A DNA stretch of 64,000 nt from Sinomicrobium sp. (GTDB lineage Bacteria > Bacteroidota > Bacteroidia > Flavobacteriales > Flavobacteriaceae): the NCBI GenBank assembly GCA_029266035.1, contig JAJUFH010000007.1, positions 38,383 through 102,382 of the forward strand, in the 5' to 3' direction. The notes under the pieces were generated by a model. The model was given only the letters and a program-made list of their open reading frames with translations. It searched no databases and was not told the DNA's origin. Both the position numbers and the translations under genes were made by a program. This document shows, piece after piece, positions 26,747 through 34,993 of this stretch. Position 1 is the first letter of the stretch, and the number at the start of each line of letters is the position of its first letter.

Positions 26747-27565
26747 CTACAGCCCGTTTATCGTTTTTCTGATACTTACTAAATTGGTCATCAGTTTTTC
26801 CAAGTGATCCAGGTGAAGCATATTGGCTCCGTCGCTTTTGGCATTGGCAGGATCGAAATGTGTTTCTAGGAAAATTCCGTCTACATTGTTAACCACACCT
26901 GCTCGAGCTATGGTTTCTATCATGTCGGGTCTTCCACCTGTAACCCCACTGCTTTGGTTGGGTTGTTGTAGTGAGTGAGTCACATCCAATACCACTGGTG
27001 CATACTGTCGCATAGTGGGTATGCCTCGGAAGTCGACTATCATATCTTGATAACCAAACATGGTACCTCTATCGGTAATTACTACCTGTTCGTTTTGGCA
27101 ATCCAATACTTTTTGTACAGCGTGCTGCATACTTTCGGGACTCATAAACTGTCCCTTTTTGAGGTTTACTGTTTTTCCCGTCTTTGCTGCGGCAACCACG
27201 AGGTCGGTTTGGCGTACAAGAAATGCAGGGATCTGCAGTACATCGACGTATTCGGCAGCCTTGGCGGCATCTTCTACTTCGTGAATATCAGTAACTGTAG
27301 GTATGTGAAAAGTCTCAGAAACCTTGTGTAGTATTTTGAGCGCTTTTTCGTCGCCAATACCAGTAAAACTGTCTATACGGCTTCGGTTGGCCTTTTTAAA
27401 ACTCCCTTTAAAAACATAGGGTATCTGCAGCTTGTCGGTAATGCCGACTACTTTTTCTGCAATGCGAAGCGCCATATCTTCTCCTTCGATGGCACAGGGG
27501 CCGGCGAGGAGAAAGAAATTTCCGGAGGCGGTGTGTTTTATCTGAGGGATGGCATTGATGTTCAT
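26747..27565 (-). CDS. kdsA: 3-deoxy-8-phosphooctulonate (KDO-8-P) synthase
   Basis: 272 residues. It condenses phosphoenolpyruvate with arabinose-5-phosphate to make KDO-8-P for lipid A-core. Motifs: LAGPCAIEGEDMA, VFKGSFKKANRSRIDSFTGIGDEKAL, DIHEVEDA, QIPAFLVRQTDLV, GQFMSPESM and DVTHSLQQPN. Faces ftsY convergently, with rlmB directly upstream on the same strand (36 bases). Confidence 0.97.
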   Translation of the reverse strand: MNINAIPQIKHTASGNFFLLAGPCAIEGEDMALRIAEKVVGITDKLQIPYVFKGSFKKANRSRIDSFTGIGDEKALKILHKVSETFHIPTVTDIHEVEDAAKAAEYVDVLQIPAFLVRQTDLVVAAAKTGKTVNLKKGQFMSPESMQHAVQKVLDCQNEQVVITDRGTMFGYQDMIVDFRGIPTMRQYAPVVLDVTHSLQQPNQSSGVTGGRPDMIETIARAGVVNNVDGIFLETHFDPANAKSDGANMLHLDHLEKLMTNLVSIRKTINGL

Positions 27566-27601
27566 AAGTACGATTTTAAAAGTGTTGTCGCAATGTCAAA
27601 T

Positions 27602-28345
27602 TTACAGTTTATTTTGCCTTTGTCTGACCGTTTCGTATAAAAATACTCCACAGGCTACCGATACATTGAGAGAGCCTATATTGCCATACATAGGAAGTTT
27701 AGCCTTGTGGTCTACAACTTTGAGGATGGAGGGAGATATTCCCTTGTCTTCGGCTCCCATAACGATGGCTGTGGGTTGCGATAAAGGAGTGTCGTATACA
27801 GAGGTCTCTGTTTTTTCGGTAGCCGCTATTACCTGTATCCCCGATGCTTGTAGGTAATATACAGCGTCTTTTATATGGGACACTTTACACAGTGGAACAT
27901 TAAAAACAGCTCCGGCCGAAGTTTTTACAGTGTCTGCCGTAACCGGAGCACCACCTTTATTTGGGACGATGATGCCGTGTACTCCTGTGCATTCGGCGGT
28001 GCGTATAATGGCTCCGAAATTCCTTACGTCAGATACCTGGTCGAGGAGCAGAAAAAGAGGAGTGTCTCCCGATTCTATCGTCTGCAGAACAAGATTTTCA
28101 AGCTCATAAAATTCTACAGGAGATATGTGAGCCACTACTCCTTGATGGTTTTTGTTGCCAAAGCGATTGAGTTTTTCAACGGGAACAAACGACATATTGA
28201 TTTGTTCTCGTCGCAACAGTGTTTCCAATTCGGTGAACAACGGACCTCTAAGTCCTTTCTGAAGGAATACTTTGTCTATTGATTTGCCGGCATTTACAGC
28301 TTCTATTACTGCCCTGATGCCAAATATCTGATGGTCTTTTTGCAT
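27602..28345 (-). CDS. rlmB: 23S rRNA (guanosine-2'-O-)-methyltransferase RlmB (TrmH/SpoU family)
   Basis: 247 residues. N-terminal RNA-binding domain (FGIRAVIEAVNAGKSIDKVFLQKGLRG), then the SPOUT knot with motif 1 NFGAIIRTAECTGVHGIIVPNKGGAPV, motif 2 VMGAEDKGISPSIL and motif 3 NIGSLNVSVACGVFLYE. It methylates a guanosine in domain V of 23S rRNA. Shares the divergent intergenic region with idi. Confidence 0.94.
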   Translation of the reverse strand: MQKDHQIFGIRAVIEAVNAGKSIDKVFLQKGLRGPLFTELETLLRREQINMSFVPVEKLNRFGNKNHQGVVAHISPVEFYELENLVLQTIESGDTPLFLLLDQVSDVRNFGAIIRTAECTGVHGIIVPNKGGAPVTADTVKTSAGAVFNVPLCKVSHIKDAVYYLQASGIQVIAATEKTETSVYDTPLSQPTAIVMGAEDKGISPSILKVVDHKAKLPMYGNIGSLNVSVACGVFLYETVRQRQNKL

Positions 28346-28516
28346 AGGTGCAAAGGTAGGAAAAAGAAGTTGTGGTTGTGTATTCCCGCTGCAAATCTAA
28401 AAGAGCTCTTAATTCGTTATGACAGCTGGATGGGGTTTTGTATTTTTGAATTCCACTCAGAGAAGGAGGTGAAAACCCTCTTGTCTGAGAAAGTGTCAAC
28501 GGATAAAAGTACAGCT

Positions 28517-29047
28517 ATGCGAGAAGAACGAGTGATTCTGGTTAATGAAAATGACGAGCCTCTAGGGCTTATGCCAAAAATGGAAGCCCATGAAAAGGGA
28601 TTGTTACACCGCGCCTTTTCCGTATTTGTGATGAACGACAAAGGGCAGACCATGATGCAGCAAAGAGCGGAAGGAAAATACCATTCGCCGGGACTGTGGA
28701 CCAATACCTGTTGTAGCCACCAAAGAGAAGGCGAGAGCTCAGTAGAAGCCGGAAAGCGAAGATTGGTAGAAGAGATGGGGTTTACTACCGAATTGGAAGA
28801 GGTGTTCTCGTTTATATACAAAGCTCCGTTCGACAACGGACTTACCGAACACGAATACGACCATGTATTGGTGGGAAAATACGAGGGAACTCCTCGTCTC
28901 AACCCTGATGAGGTAGCAAACTGGAAGTGGGTGTACCCCGAAGAGGTGAGGAGAGATATGGAAGCCCACCCCGAACGGTATACGGCTTGGTTTAGGATTA
29001 TATTTGGAAAATTTTACGATCACCTAATGCAAAATGTACCGCTATGA
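28517..29047 (+). CDS. idi: Isopentenyl-diphosphate delta-isomerase (type I)
   Basis: 176 residues from the ATG at 28517 (MREERVILVNENDEPLG). It interconverts IPP and DMAPP in isoprenoid synthesis. Catalytic cysteine in WTNTCCSHQREGE, Nudix-like box GKRRLVEEMGF, metal-binding and catalytic EHEYDHVL. The longer in-frame reading from 28331 overlaps the rlmB start and has no homology-like content. Its TGA overlaps the ATG of the next gene (ATGA). Confidence 0.95.
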   Translation: MREERVILVNENDEPLGLMPKMEAHEKGLLHRAFSVFVMNDKGQTMMQQRAEGKYHSPGLWTNTCCSHQREGESSVEAGKRRLVEEMGFTTELEEVFSFIYKAPFDNGLTEHEYDHVLVGKYEGTPRLNPDEVANWKWVYPEEVRRDMEAHPERYTAWFRIIFGKFYDHLMQNVPL

Positions 29048-29454
29048 GGGTTAAAGTAAGCCGGAGGGCACATTTTAATGCTGCTCATAAATTGTATAAT
29101 TCAAACTGGACAGCGAAAAAAAATGAAGAAGTATTTGGCAAGTGCAGCAGTCCAAATTATCACGGACACAATTACGAACTCGTTGTAAGTGTTACCGGAG
29201 AAATTGATGAGGAAACAGGTTTTGTAATAGATATTAAGGTGCTCAAAGATCTTATAGCCGATAAGATAGAGACAGCTTTCGACCATAAAAACCTCAATCT
29301 CGATGTGCCCGATTTTGCCAATTTGAACCCTACGGCCGAGAATATTGCTGTGGTAATTTGGAACAAATTGAGGCCTTCTATAAAAAAAGAACACGATTTG
29401 GAGGTTGTTTTATACGAAACAGCCCGAAATTTTGTCACCTATTCTGGCGGGTAG
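29044..29454 (+). CDS. 6-pyruvoyltetrahydropterin / 6-carboxytetrahydropterin synthase family protein
   Basis: 136 residues. Zinc ligands H15 (AHFNAAHKL), H40 and H42 (NYHGHNYEL), catalytic cysteine C34 in FGKCSSPNYHGH. The spacing between Cys and HGH resembles PTPS (pterin synthesis) more than E. coli QueD, but bacterial members of both layouts can act in the queuosine pathway. A tgt gene elsewhere in the window shows that queuosine is used. Translationally coupled to idi through ATGA. Confidence 0.9.
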   Translation: MRVKVSRRAHFNAAHKLYNSNWTAKKNEEVFGKCSSPNYHGHNYELVVSVTGEIDEETGFVIDIKVLKDLIADKIETAFDHKNLNLDVPDFANLNPTAENIAVVIWNKLRPSIKKEHDLEVVLYETARNFVTYSGG

Positions 29455-29502
29455 TAAAATCTCGAAGAAAAAATCAAGGTATTATATTTAACCATTTAAA
29501 TT

Positions 29503-30474
29503 ATGGAATCTTATCCTATAAAGTTTATTCCCATTCTCAAGGAGCGTCTTTGGGGAGGTACCAAATTGCGCGACGAATTCAAAAAGGAGATTGAAAGTGA
29601 GATTACAGGAGAGAGTTGGGAGCTCTCTGCTGTAGAAGGAGATGTGTCTGTAGTGATGAATGGGGTGTATAAAGATAAAAGCTTGCAGCAGCTGATTGAT
29701 ACCTACAAAGGAGAATTGCTAGGAGAACAGGTCTACAAACGGTTTGGTGCAGAATTTCCTATTCTCATCAAATTTATCGATGCCAAACAAGACCTGTCTA
29801 TACAGTTGCACCCCAATGACGAGCTGGCTCGCAAGCGTCACAATTCCTTTGGGAAAACGGAGATGTGGTATATTGTACAGGCCGATGAAGGAGCTGAGCT
29901 TATCGTGGGTTTTAACAGAGATGTGAGCCGTGAAGTATACACCACTCACCTAAACAACAATACACTTTCGGAAATTCTAAATTATGAGAAAATAGAGTCG
30001 GGAGATACCTTTTTTATCAATACTGGAAAGGTACACGCCATTGGGGCAGGGGTATTGCTGGCCGAAATACAGCAAACATCCGACATTACCTACCGCATAT
30101 ACGATTTTAATCGGAGAGATAAAGAAGGAAAACTGAGAGAACTACATACCGAATTGGCTTTAGACGCTATAGATTACGCGCAAAAAGACGATTTTAAGGT
30201 AAACTATACCCGAGAGAAGAACGTGTCGAACAAAATGGTACACTGCCCGTATTTCAACACCGATTATATGGAAGTAGAAGGACATTTGGAGCACGATTTG
30301 TCTCAAAGAGATTCCTTTACCATCTATATGTGTGTAGGGGGGAAGACTACAGTAGTTGCGGGAGGAGTGAGTGAACAGATGAACAAAGGAGAGACCATCC
30401 TTATTCCAGCAAGTGTCGATAAAGTAGAAATTATTGCCGAAGGAGCTAAACTTCTCGAGGTATTTATCGGATAG
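29503..30474 (+). CDS. manA: Type I mannose-6-phosphate isomerase
   Basis: 323 residues. It converts fructose-6-P and mannose-6-P. Zinc-binding residues fall in QLHPNDELA, GKTEMWYIV and GKVHAIGAGVLLAEIQQTSDITYRIYDFNRRD, which also carries the active-site arginine. Start MESYPIKFIPILKERLWGGTKL is typical of the short Bacteroidota/Firmicutes form. Stands alone between PTPS/QueD and a small helical protein. Confidence 0.95.
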   Translation: MESYPIKFIPILKERLWGGTKLRDEFKKEIESEITGESWELSAVEGDVSVVMNGVYKDKSLQQLIDTYKGELLGEQVYKRFGAEFPILIKFIDAKQDLSIQLHPNDELARKRHNSFGKTEMWYIVQADEGAELIVGFNRDVSREVYTTHLNNNTLSEILNYEKIESGDTFFINTGKVHAIGAGVLLAEIQQTSDITYRIYDFNRRDKEGKLRELHTELALDAIDYAQKDDFKVNYTREKNVSNKMVHCPYFNTDYMEVEGHLEHDLSQRDSFTIYMCVGGKTTVVAGGVSEQMNKGETILIPASVDKVEIIAEGAKLLEVFIG

Positions 30475-30521
30475 GATAGATTAATTTGATGTAACTTTGC
30501 AGGAAAATAAATAGTGTAATT

Positions 30522-30791
30522 ATGGCAAGTGTAAAAGACCTTAAAAAGAATATCAACAACGTTCTAGGCGATATAATAGAAGCAGTATATCTCTGGGAGG
30601 CCGCTACCGGAAACCACAATTCGGAAGCTGGCAATGCTATTATAGACGAATCGATAGAAGTCTTTGATAGCCTGATCGAAAAAGTAAACGACAGAAATCA
30701 AGAGAACAGAAAAGCCCATTTAAAGGAGGTAAATCAAGAGCTTGAAAAGCGCGCTAATGCGCTCATAGAAAAAGTAAATGCTTTGGCGTAA
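30522..30791 (+). CDS. Small conserved helical protein, unknown function
   Basis: 89 residues, mostly alpha-helical and acidic. MASVKDLKKNINNVLGDIIEAVYLWEA is followed by a heptad-like C-terminal helix (IEKVNDRNQENRKAHLKEVNQELEKRANALIEKVNALA). A TAACTTTG promoter element sits at 30492-30499, 23 bases before the ATG. I recognise the sequence as typical of Flavobacteriia but know of no role. No signal peptide or membrane segment, so cytoplasmic. Confidence 0.85.
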   Translation: MASVKDLKKNINNVLGDIIEAVYLWEAATGNHNSEAGNAIIDESIEVFDSLIEKVNDRNQENRKAHLKEVNQELEKRANALIEKVNALA

Positions 30792-30809
30792 TTTTTTTTC
30801 TAAAAAAGG

Positions 30810-30840
30810 TTGGTAAAAAATAAAAACCATTTTATATTTG
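30810..30840 (+). promoter_or_regulatory. Promoter of tRNA-Thr
   Basis: TTG at 30810-30812, 20-base spacer, TATATTTG at 30833-30840; it lies 22 bases before the tRNA. An almost identical layout precedes the tRNA-Ser gene. Confidence 0.75.
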
Positions 30841-30862
30841 CCACCGCTTTTAAAGCGTAGAA

Positions 30863-30936
30863 GCCGGCATAGCTCAGTTGGCCAGAGCACGTGATTTGTA
30901 ATCTCGGGGTCGTGGGTTCGAATCCCTCTGCCGGCT
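30863..30936 (+). tRNA. tRNA-Thr (anticodon TGT)
   Basis: 74 bases. Acceptor GCCGGCA with matching 3' GCCGGC, D-arm AGCTCAGTTGGC, anticodon loop TTTGTAA giving TGT, T-arm GTGGGTTCGAATCCC. The anticodon stem (CGTGA / TCTCG) has a T-T mismatch in the middle, an unusual but tolerable feature. CCA is not encoded. Confidence 0.95.
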
Positions 30937-30938
30937 CA

Positions 30939-30968
30939 AAAAACCCTTCGGAAACGGAGGGTTTTTTG
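30939..30968 (+). terminator. Rho-independent terminator after tRNA-Thr
   Basis: Stem AAAACCCTTCG / CGGAGGGTTTT with GAAA loop, followed by TT and then GTTTG. Confidence 0.85.
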
Positions 30969-30995
30969 TTTGGGACTATTTGGACTTAAACGGAC

Positions 30996-32027
30996 TCAGG
31001 GGTAATACCTTTTCTTTAACCACAAGCTCGCCTTTACCAATAGTATGAGTACGGGAACTTCTACCAGCGGACCAATAACTCCTACAAATGCCTGAGGTGA
31101 GTGAATGCCGAATACAGCGATAGCTACGGCTATAGCCAATTCAAAATTATTTCCCGTAGCTGTAAATGCTACAGACGCGTTCTTGTCGTATGGAATCTTC
31201 ATGGCCTTGCCTATAAAGAAACTCACAAAGAACATCAAGACGAAATAGATGATCAATGGGACGGCAATCTTTATCACATCTGTAGGCAACTCCAGTATCT
31301 TGTCACCTTTCAAGCTAAACATCAACACTATAGTAAATAGCAGAGCGTACAAGGTGATTGGCGATATTTTGGGTACAAATTTAGTGTTGTACCAGCGTAT
31401 TCCCTTTGCTTTGACGAGGAGATAGCGGCTTATAAACCCCGCTAAAAAGGGAATGCCGAGGTATATCAGGACGCTTTCGGTAACATCGCTCATCGATACG
31501 CTTACATCAAAATTGGCCAAGCCCAGTTTGTTTGGTAAGACATTGATAAACAACCAGACCAAAAAGCTGTAGCTCAATATTTGGAAGATACTATTCAAAG
31601 CCACCAATAAGGCCGTGTATTCTCTGTTGCCCTTTGCGAGATCGCTCCATACAATAACCATTGCAATGCACCTTGCCAACCCAATCAGTATGAGTCCGCT
31701 CATATAGTCGGGTTCGTCTCTCAAAAACAAGATAGCAAGGCCAAACATCAGCACCGTGCCGACCACCCAGTTTAGAAGTAGCGATAGACCGATAAGCTTC
31801 TTGTCCTTGAATGCTGCGGGAAGCAAGGAGTAATCAACTTTCGCAAGGGGAGGGTACATCATCAGTATCAGTCCGATGGCGAGGGGAACATTAGTGGTGC
31901 CCACCGACAGACTGTTTGTGATGTTAGAGATGTTCGGAAAGAAATATCCCAGTCCTACACCAATGGCCATTGCGAGAAATATCCACAGCGTGAGATAACG
32001 GTCGAGAAATTTTAGTTTAGGTTGCAT
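30996..32027 (-). CDS. arsB: ACR3-type arsenite efflux transporter
   Basis: 343 residues with ten hydrophobic segments. [32 protein letters not shown] at the start and [33 protein letters not shown] with the conserved transport cysteine are ACR3 hallmarks. It exports As(III)/Sb(III). The name arsB is used loosely; it belongs to the ACR3 (BASS) family, not the E. coli ArsB family. Last gene of the arsR - arsC-like - acr3 cluster; only three bases separate it from the arsC-like gene. Confidence 0.94.
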   Translation of the reverse strand: MQPKLKFLDRYLTLWIFLAMAIGVGLGYFFPNISNITNSLSVGTTNVPLAIGLILMMYPPLAKVDYSLLPAAFKDKKLIGLSLLLNWVVGTVLMFGLAILFLRDEPDYMSGLILIGLARCIAMVIVWSDLAKGNREYTALLVALNSIFQILSYSFLVWLFINVLPNKLGLANFDVSVSMSDVTESVLIYLGIPFLAGFISRYLLVKAKGIRWYNTKFVPKISPITLYALLFTIVLMFSLKGDKILELPTDVIKIAVPLIIYFVLMFFVSFFIGKAMKIPYDKNASVAFTATGNNFELAIAVAIAVFGIHSPQAFVGVIGPLVEVPVLILLVKASLWLKKRYYP

Positions 32028-32030
32028 AGA

Positions 32031-32642
32031 TTATTTATTGATGGAGGAAAAGACGTAAAACATTTCGGCGGCTATCTGCAAACTCCTTTCGGTATATACT
32101 TTTGTCTGTTCAGGAGTACTGTCGGCAATTTTGGGATCTTCGTAGGTGACGGGGATTCTCTTTTCTGCACCTGCGATAAACGGACAGCCAGCATCGGCCT
32201 GAGAACACGTCATAACCGCCGCAAATGCCGATACAGGATTAAAAGGATTGTCGTATTTCTTTGAAAAACCGATAATCGGCAGGGCATTCTCATCGTATTT
32301 GACAGCATATACAGGATTGTCTTTTTCCGTGAGCTTTGCAATAGAAAAACCCTGACCGCTCAGTGTTTCCACTACTTTGGGAAATAAGGCTGTTTCTTCC
32401 GTTCCGCCCGAATAACAATGCAGGTTGGGAATGTGGTAATAAGCACTTGCCGTCTGTGCCCATACTTGGGCGAGATGACTTCTACGCGAATTATGAGTGC
32501 AGATAAAATTCAGGTTGATCTCCTGGTTGTCGTCTACTTTTTGCTGTACAAAATCAATCAGTGGCCTTAGGACGGCCTTGCGCTCTTCGCTGATATCTTG
32601 AACTTGTAGCTGCCCGATGGTTTGCGATAGTGTTTCAAACAT
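32031..32642 (-). CDS. Arsenate reductase-like low-molecular-weight phosphatase fold protein
   Basis: 203 residues. The phosphatase loop CX5R is C48-THNSR-R54 followed by Ser (ICTHNSRRS), in the fold of LMW protein tyrosine phosphatases and thioredoxin-coupled ArsC. Further motifs: FSKKYDNPFNP and VMTCSQADAGCPF, which supply the resolving cysteines. An N-terminal 40-residue helical extension is typical of the Bacteroidota arsC-like group. It should reduce As(V) to As(III) for export by the adjacent ACR3 pump. An operator-like site lies upstream at 32670-32690. Confidence 0.9.
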   Translation of the reverse strand: MFETLSQTIGQLQVQDISEERKAVLRPLIDFVQQKVDDNQEINLNFICTHNSRRSHLAQVWAQTASAYYHIPNLHCYSGGTEETALFPKVVETLSGQGFSIAKLTEKDNPVYAVKYDENALPIIGFSKKYDNPFNPVSAFAAVMTCSQADAGCPFIAGAEKRIPVTYEDPKIADSTPEQTKVYTERSLQIAAEMFYVFSSINK

Positions 32643-32669
32643 TTTGACTGTAGATATTTGTAGTTTATG

Positions 32670-32690
32670 TATTGTGATATTGCGATAATA
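32670..32690. promoter_or_regulatory. ArsR operator upstream of the arsC-like gene
   Basis: TATTGTGATATTGCGATAAT(A) at 32670-32690, matching the site upstream of arsR at 17 of 21 positions (shared core ATATT.CGATAATA). Lies 28 bases before the arsC-like start. Confidence 0.65.
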
Positions 32691-32705
32691 GACGCTAAAA
32701 AAACA

Positions 32706-33038
32706 CTATGTGCAGCATTGAGTTATTTTGACCTCCTGATCAAAAAACGCATTTAATTTTTTCTGGATTTCTCCCCAGACCAGCTCGTCTATACAGTAAC
32801 AAATTGACTTGCCTTCGGTTGATCCTTTTATAATACCAATGCTCTTGAGTTCTTTTAGATGCTGTGAAATAGTAGCTTGTGCCAATCCCAATTCTTCCAC
32901 CAGATCGTTGCAGATACAGGCTTGCTGATTGATGATGTGCTGCAGTATGGCTATCCTTGCAGGATGCGCTAAAGCCTTAAACAGAGAAGCTAAACTGTTT
33001 TGTTCGTCCGTAAAAATTTCCGATTTAGTGAGTCCCAT
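32706..33038 (-). CDS. arsR: ArsR/SmtB family metalloregulator
   Basis: 110 residues. Winged helix with recognition helix LAQATISQHLKELKSIGIIKG. Metal-sensing pair C41-I-C43 in the alpha3-like segment QACICNDL and a CC pair at the C-terminus (ITQCCT). It should repress the ars genes until As(III) binds. Two copies of the same palindromic box, one before arsR and one before the arsC-like gene, support autoregulation and operon control. Confidence 0.94.
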   Translation of the reverse strand: MGLTKSEIFTDEQNSLASLFKALAHPARIAILQHIINQQACICNDLVEELGLAQATISQHLKELKSIGIIKGSTEGKSICYCIDELVWGEIQKKLNAFFDQEVKITQCCT

Positions 33039-33052
33039 AACTCTATTTTTTA

Positions 33053-33073
33053 TATCGCAATATTACGATAATA
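33053..33073. promoter_or_regulatory. ArsR operator overlapping the arsR promoter
   Basis: TATCGCAATATTACGATAAT(A) at 33053-33073. On the minus strand a TTTTG element is followed after 20 bases by TAATATTG, a near-consensus -7 box inside the operator, so ArsR binding would block RNA polymerase. Confidence 0.65.
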
Positions 33074-33212
33074 AAGTAAAAGAGACAAAACTTTAGATTA
33101 TAATTTGTCTTCGGAAGAAAAAATACACACATTTGCGGCTTATACTCCTTGTTTTGGACAGAGATTTTTATCATTTCTCATGTGGTAAGTAACAGATAAG
33201 TATCAACTGGCG

Positions 33213-33719
33213 ATGACAATAACAAACAGTACAGATAGCGATATAGCCGAAATATTCAGGCTTTACAAATTGGCTACTGAATTCCAAAGAGAGCGATTTC
33301 CGGGAAATCTATGGCCGGAGTTTGAGAGAGAGCTCATAGAAAATGAAGTTGCGGAAAAGCGGCAGTTTAAGTTGATCATCGACGGTGAGATTGCCTGCGT
33401 ATGGGCCATAACTTACAGCGACCCGGAGTTGTGGGCAGACGATGACGGTGTATCTTCAGTCTATATTCACAGAATAGCTACAAACCCCGATTTTAGAGGG
33501 AATAATTACGTGAAGATAATCGTCGATTGGGCCAAGGCATTTGCCAAGGATAAAAAATACATCCGGATGGACACCTGTGGCGACAACAAGAAGCTAATCG
33601 CTCATTACCAGAGTTGCGGGTTTGACTTTTTGGGTATGAAAAAACTCGAAGAAGCCGGAAACTTACCATCGCATTATCACGATGCAGATGTTTGTTACTT
33701 CCAAATAAAACTGAGTTAA
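33213..33719 (+). CDS. GNAT family N-acetyltransferase
   Basis: 168 residues. GNAT fold: VWAITYSDPELW, motif A VYIHRIATNPDFRGNNYVKIIVDWAKAFA with an acetyl-CoA loop in which the usual RGxGxG/A reads RGNNYV, and IRMDTCGDNKKLIAHYQSCGFDFLG near the C-terminus. The weakened glycine loop is a little unusual. The substrate is unknown. Divergent from arsR, so it is not part of the arsenic unit. Confidence 0.9.
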   Translation: MTITNSTDSDIAEIFRLYKLATEFQRERFPGNLWPEFERELIENEVAEKRQFKLIIDGEIACVWAITYSDPELWADDDGVSSVYIHRIATNPDFRGNNYVKIIVDWAKAFAKDKKYIRMDTCGDNKKLIAHYQSCGFDFLGMKKLEEAGNLPSHYHDADVCYFQIKLS

Positions 33720-33734
33720 GCATCGGGCTTTGAC

Positions 33735-34316
33735 TTAATCGTTTATACCCTTGCCGTTTAGAATGTGGGTGTAGTACCTTTCAATTCTCGCCTCTCTTGT
33801 TTTAGCTTGTTTAGCTTGGTTGAAGTAGAAGAGGTAGGCCTTTTGCCTCCCCAGACTCAATGCGTAAAATGCTGCGTTTAGGTTGTGGTCTCCATCTAAT
33901 ACCCTCTGAAATTCTTCAGGCATAGGGTAGTCTGAGACCTTTTTTACCGCCACTTTCTTTCCCGACTTTTCGTTTTCGATAGCCTCATTAATGTATGCGG
34001 CAATGGTAGTGCTCAATGTTGAAATCTGTTCTACACTGGTAAACCTGATTTGTCTGGCCGACTGAACATTTTCGGTTTGCCGTATCAAAACGCCATCAGG
34101 GTCTTTGAGCAAAGCGCCTTTGTGAAACAACAAGGCGCAATACTCTTTAAACCCGTGAATGAGCACTATATTTTTACCTTTAAAAGTATAGCAAGGGTGC
34201 ATCCATTTATAATCTTCTTCAAGCAATTTGTTTTCACTTACGATTTCGCGCAATAACAGAAATTCATCTTTCCATTTTTTCGCATTCGTAAAAAATTGTT
34301 CCGCTTGTCCGTTCAT
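33735..34316 (-). CDS. YdeI/OmpD-associated family protein (DUF1801 plus YdeI C-terminal region)
   Basis: 193 residues from the ATG at 34316. N-terminal DUF1801/YdhG-like domain (EDYKWMHPCYTFKGKNIVLIHGFKEYCALLFHKGALL), then the bacteriocin-protection YdeI-type C-terminus (DYPMPEEFQRVLDGDHNLNAAFYALSLGRQKAYLFYFNQAKQAKTREARIERY). Role poorly known; some relatives affect stress resistance. It is convergent with the GNAT gene (stops 15 bases apart). Confidence 0.88.
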   Translation of the reverse strand: MNGQAEQFFTNAKKWKDEFLLLREIVSENKLLEEDYKWMHPCYTFKGKNIVLIHGFKEYCALLFHKGALLKDPDGVLIRQTENVQSARQIRFTSVEQISTLSTTIAAYINEAIENEKSGKKVAVKKVSDYPMPEEFQRVLDGDHNLNAAFYALSLGRQKAYLFYFNQAKQAKTREARIERYYTHILNGKGIND

Positions 34317-34424
34317 AATAGTCAATTAAGTATTTTTCAGTTAATTGGAGAAAGTCTTGGTGTGATTAAAATATAAATGTAAGCATTTGGAAATTGTCAA
34401 GCTGTAAAAAGCCCAAAAAATCTC

Positions 34425-34455
34425 TTGTTTGAAAAAGAAAAGCTTTCTATATTTG
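34425..34455 (+). promoter_or_regulatory. Promoter of tRNA-Ser
   Basis: TTG at 34425-34427, 20-base spacer, TATATTTG at 34448-34455, 33 bases before the tRNA. Confidence 0.72.
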
Positions 34456-34488
34456 CACCCGCTTGTAAGACAAAGGCAAGATTGTTCA

Positions 34489-34576
34489 GGAGGAATGGCA
34501 GAGTGGTCGAATGCGGCGGTCTTGAAAACCGTTGAGGGTCACACCTCCGGGGGTTCGAATCCCTCTTCCTCCGCCA
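34489..34576 (+). tRNA. tRNA-Ser (anticodon TGA), CCA encoded
   Basis: 88 bases with a long variable arm as in class II tRNAs. Acceptor GGAGGAA / TTCCTCC, anticodon loop CTTGAAA giving TGA, T-arm GGGGGTTCGAATCCCTC, discriminator G at 34573 and a genomic CCA at 34574-34576. The encoded CCA contrasts with the tRNA-Thr of this window and fits an integration event at this gene's 3' end. Confidence 0.95.
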
Positions 34577-34697
34577 ATGAGAACAAAACCTCGCGAATAG
34601 CGGGGTTTTGTCGTTTATAGCCGCGCCAAGTTTTCACTTGAGCACGGCTATAAACGACAAAACCACACACGCAGTGTGCCAGGTTTTGCTCTCATTA
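34576..34697. repeat. Nested palindromic element after tRNA-Ser
   Basis: An inner perfect 20-base inverted repeat (34604-34623 and 34645-34664; arms read GGTTTTGTCGTTTATAGCCG and its complement) is enclosed by imperfect outer arms AATGAGAACAAAACCT (34576-34591) and AGGTTTTGCTCTCATT (34682-34697). A small CACAC-GCA-GTGTG hairpin lies in between. Read as RNA it would make a long branched structure. Confidence 0.7.
34585..34609 (+). terminator. Hairpin terminator directly after tRNA-Ser
   Basis: AAAACCTCGC / GCGGGGTTTT stem with a GAATA loop. The T-run is only four long. Its right arm is the start of the larger inverted repeat at 34604-34664. Confidence 0.6.
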
Positions 34698-34772
34698 AAG
34701 CCTCCCTCTTAGGGATCACCGGAGCCTTGCGTAGGTAATCCCGTCTTATCCGATCGCACATAAATTACAATC

Positions 34773-34922
34773 TTATCTCTTTAAATTTTGATGATACAAT
34801 CCCCATTTTTCCAACTCGTTTATCATTGGCTTTATAGACCTGCCCACCTTTGTCAATTTGTACTCAACAGTTGGAGGTACGGTTGCGTATACTGTCCGTT
34901 CTACCAAACCGTCTGTTTCCAA
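34773..34922 (-). pseudogene. Remnant of an HxlR-family transcriptional regulator (C-terminal part)
   Basis: On the minus strand a frame reads LETDGLVERTVYATVPPTVE, continues YKLTKVGRSIKPMINELEKWG and ends at TAA (34773-34775). This is the wing and C-terminus of HxlR regulators. The N-terminal half with the recognition helix is absent: upstream the frame runs into a stop four codons before this part. Next to it on the plus strand (34929-34988) a short tail ending DIADFVNN-stop looks like the C-terminus of some other lost gene. No functional product is expected. Confidence 0.72.
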
Positions 34923-34993
34923 ACTGATATTGATTCAGAAGTATCGAAAGAAACACTGCAAGATATTGCTGATTTCGTAAACAATTAATCCTT

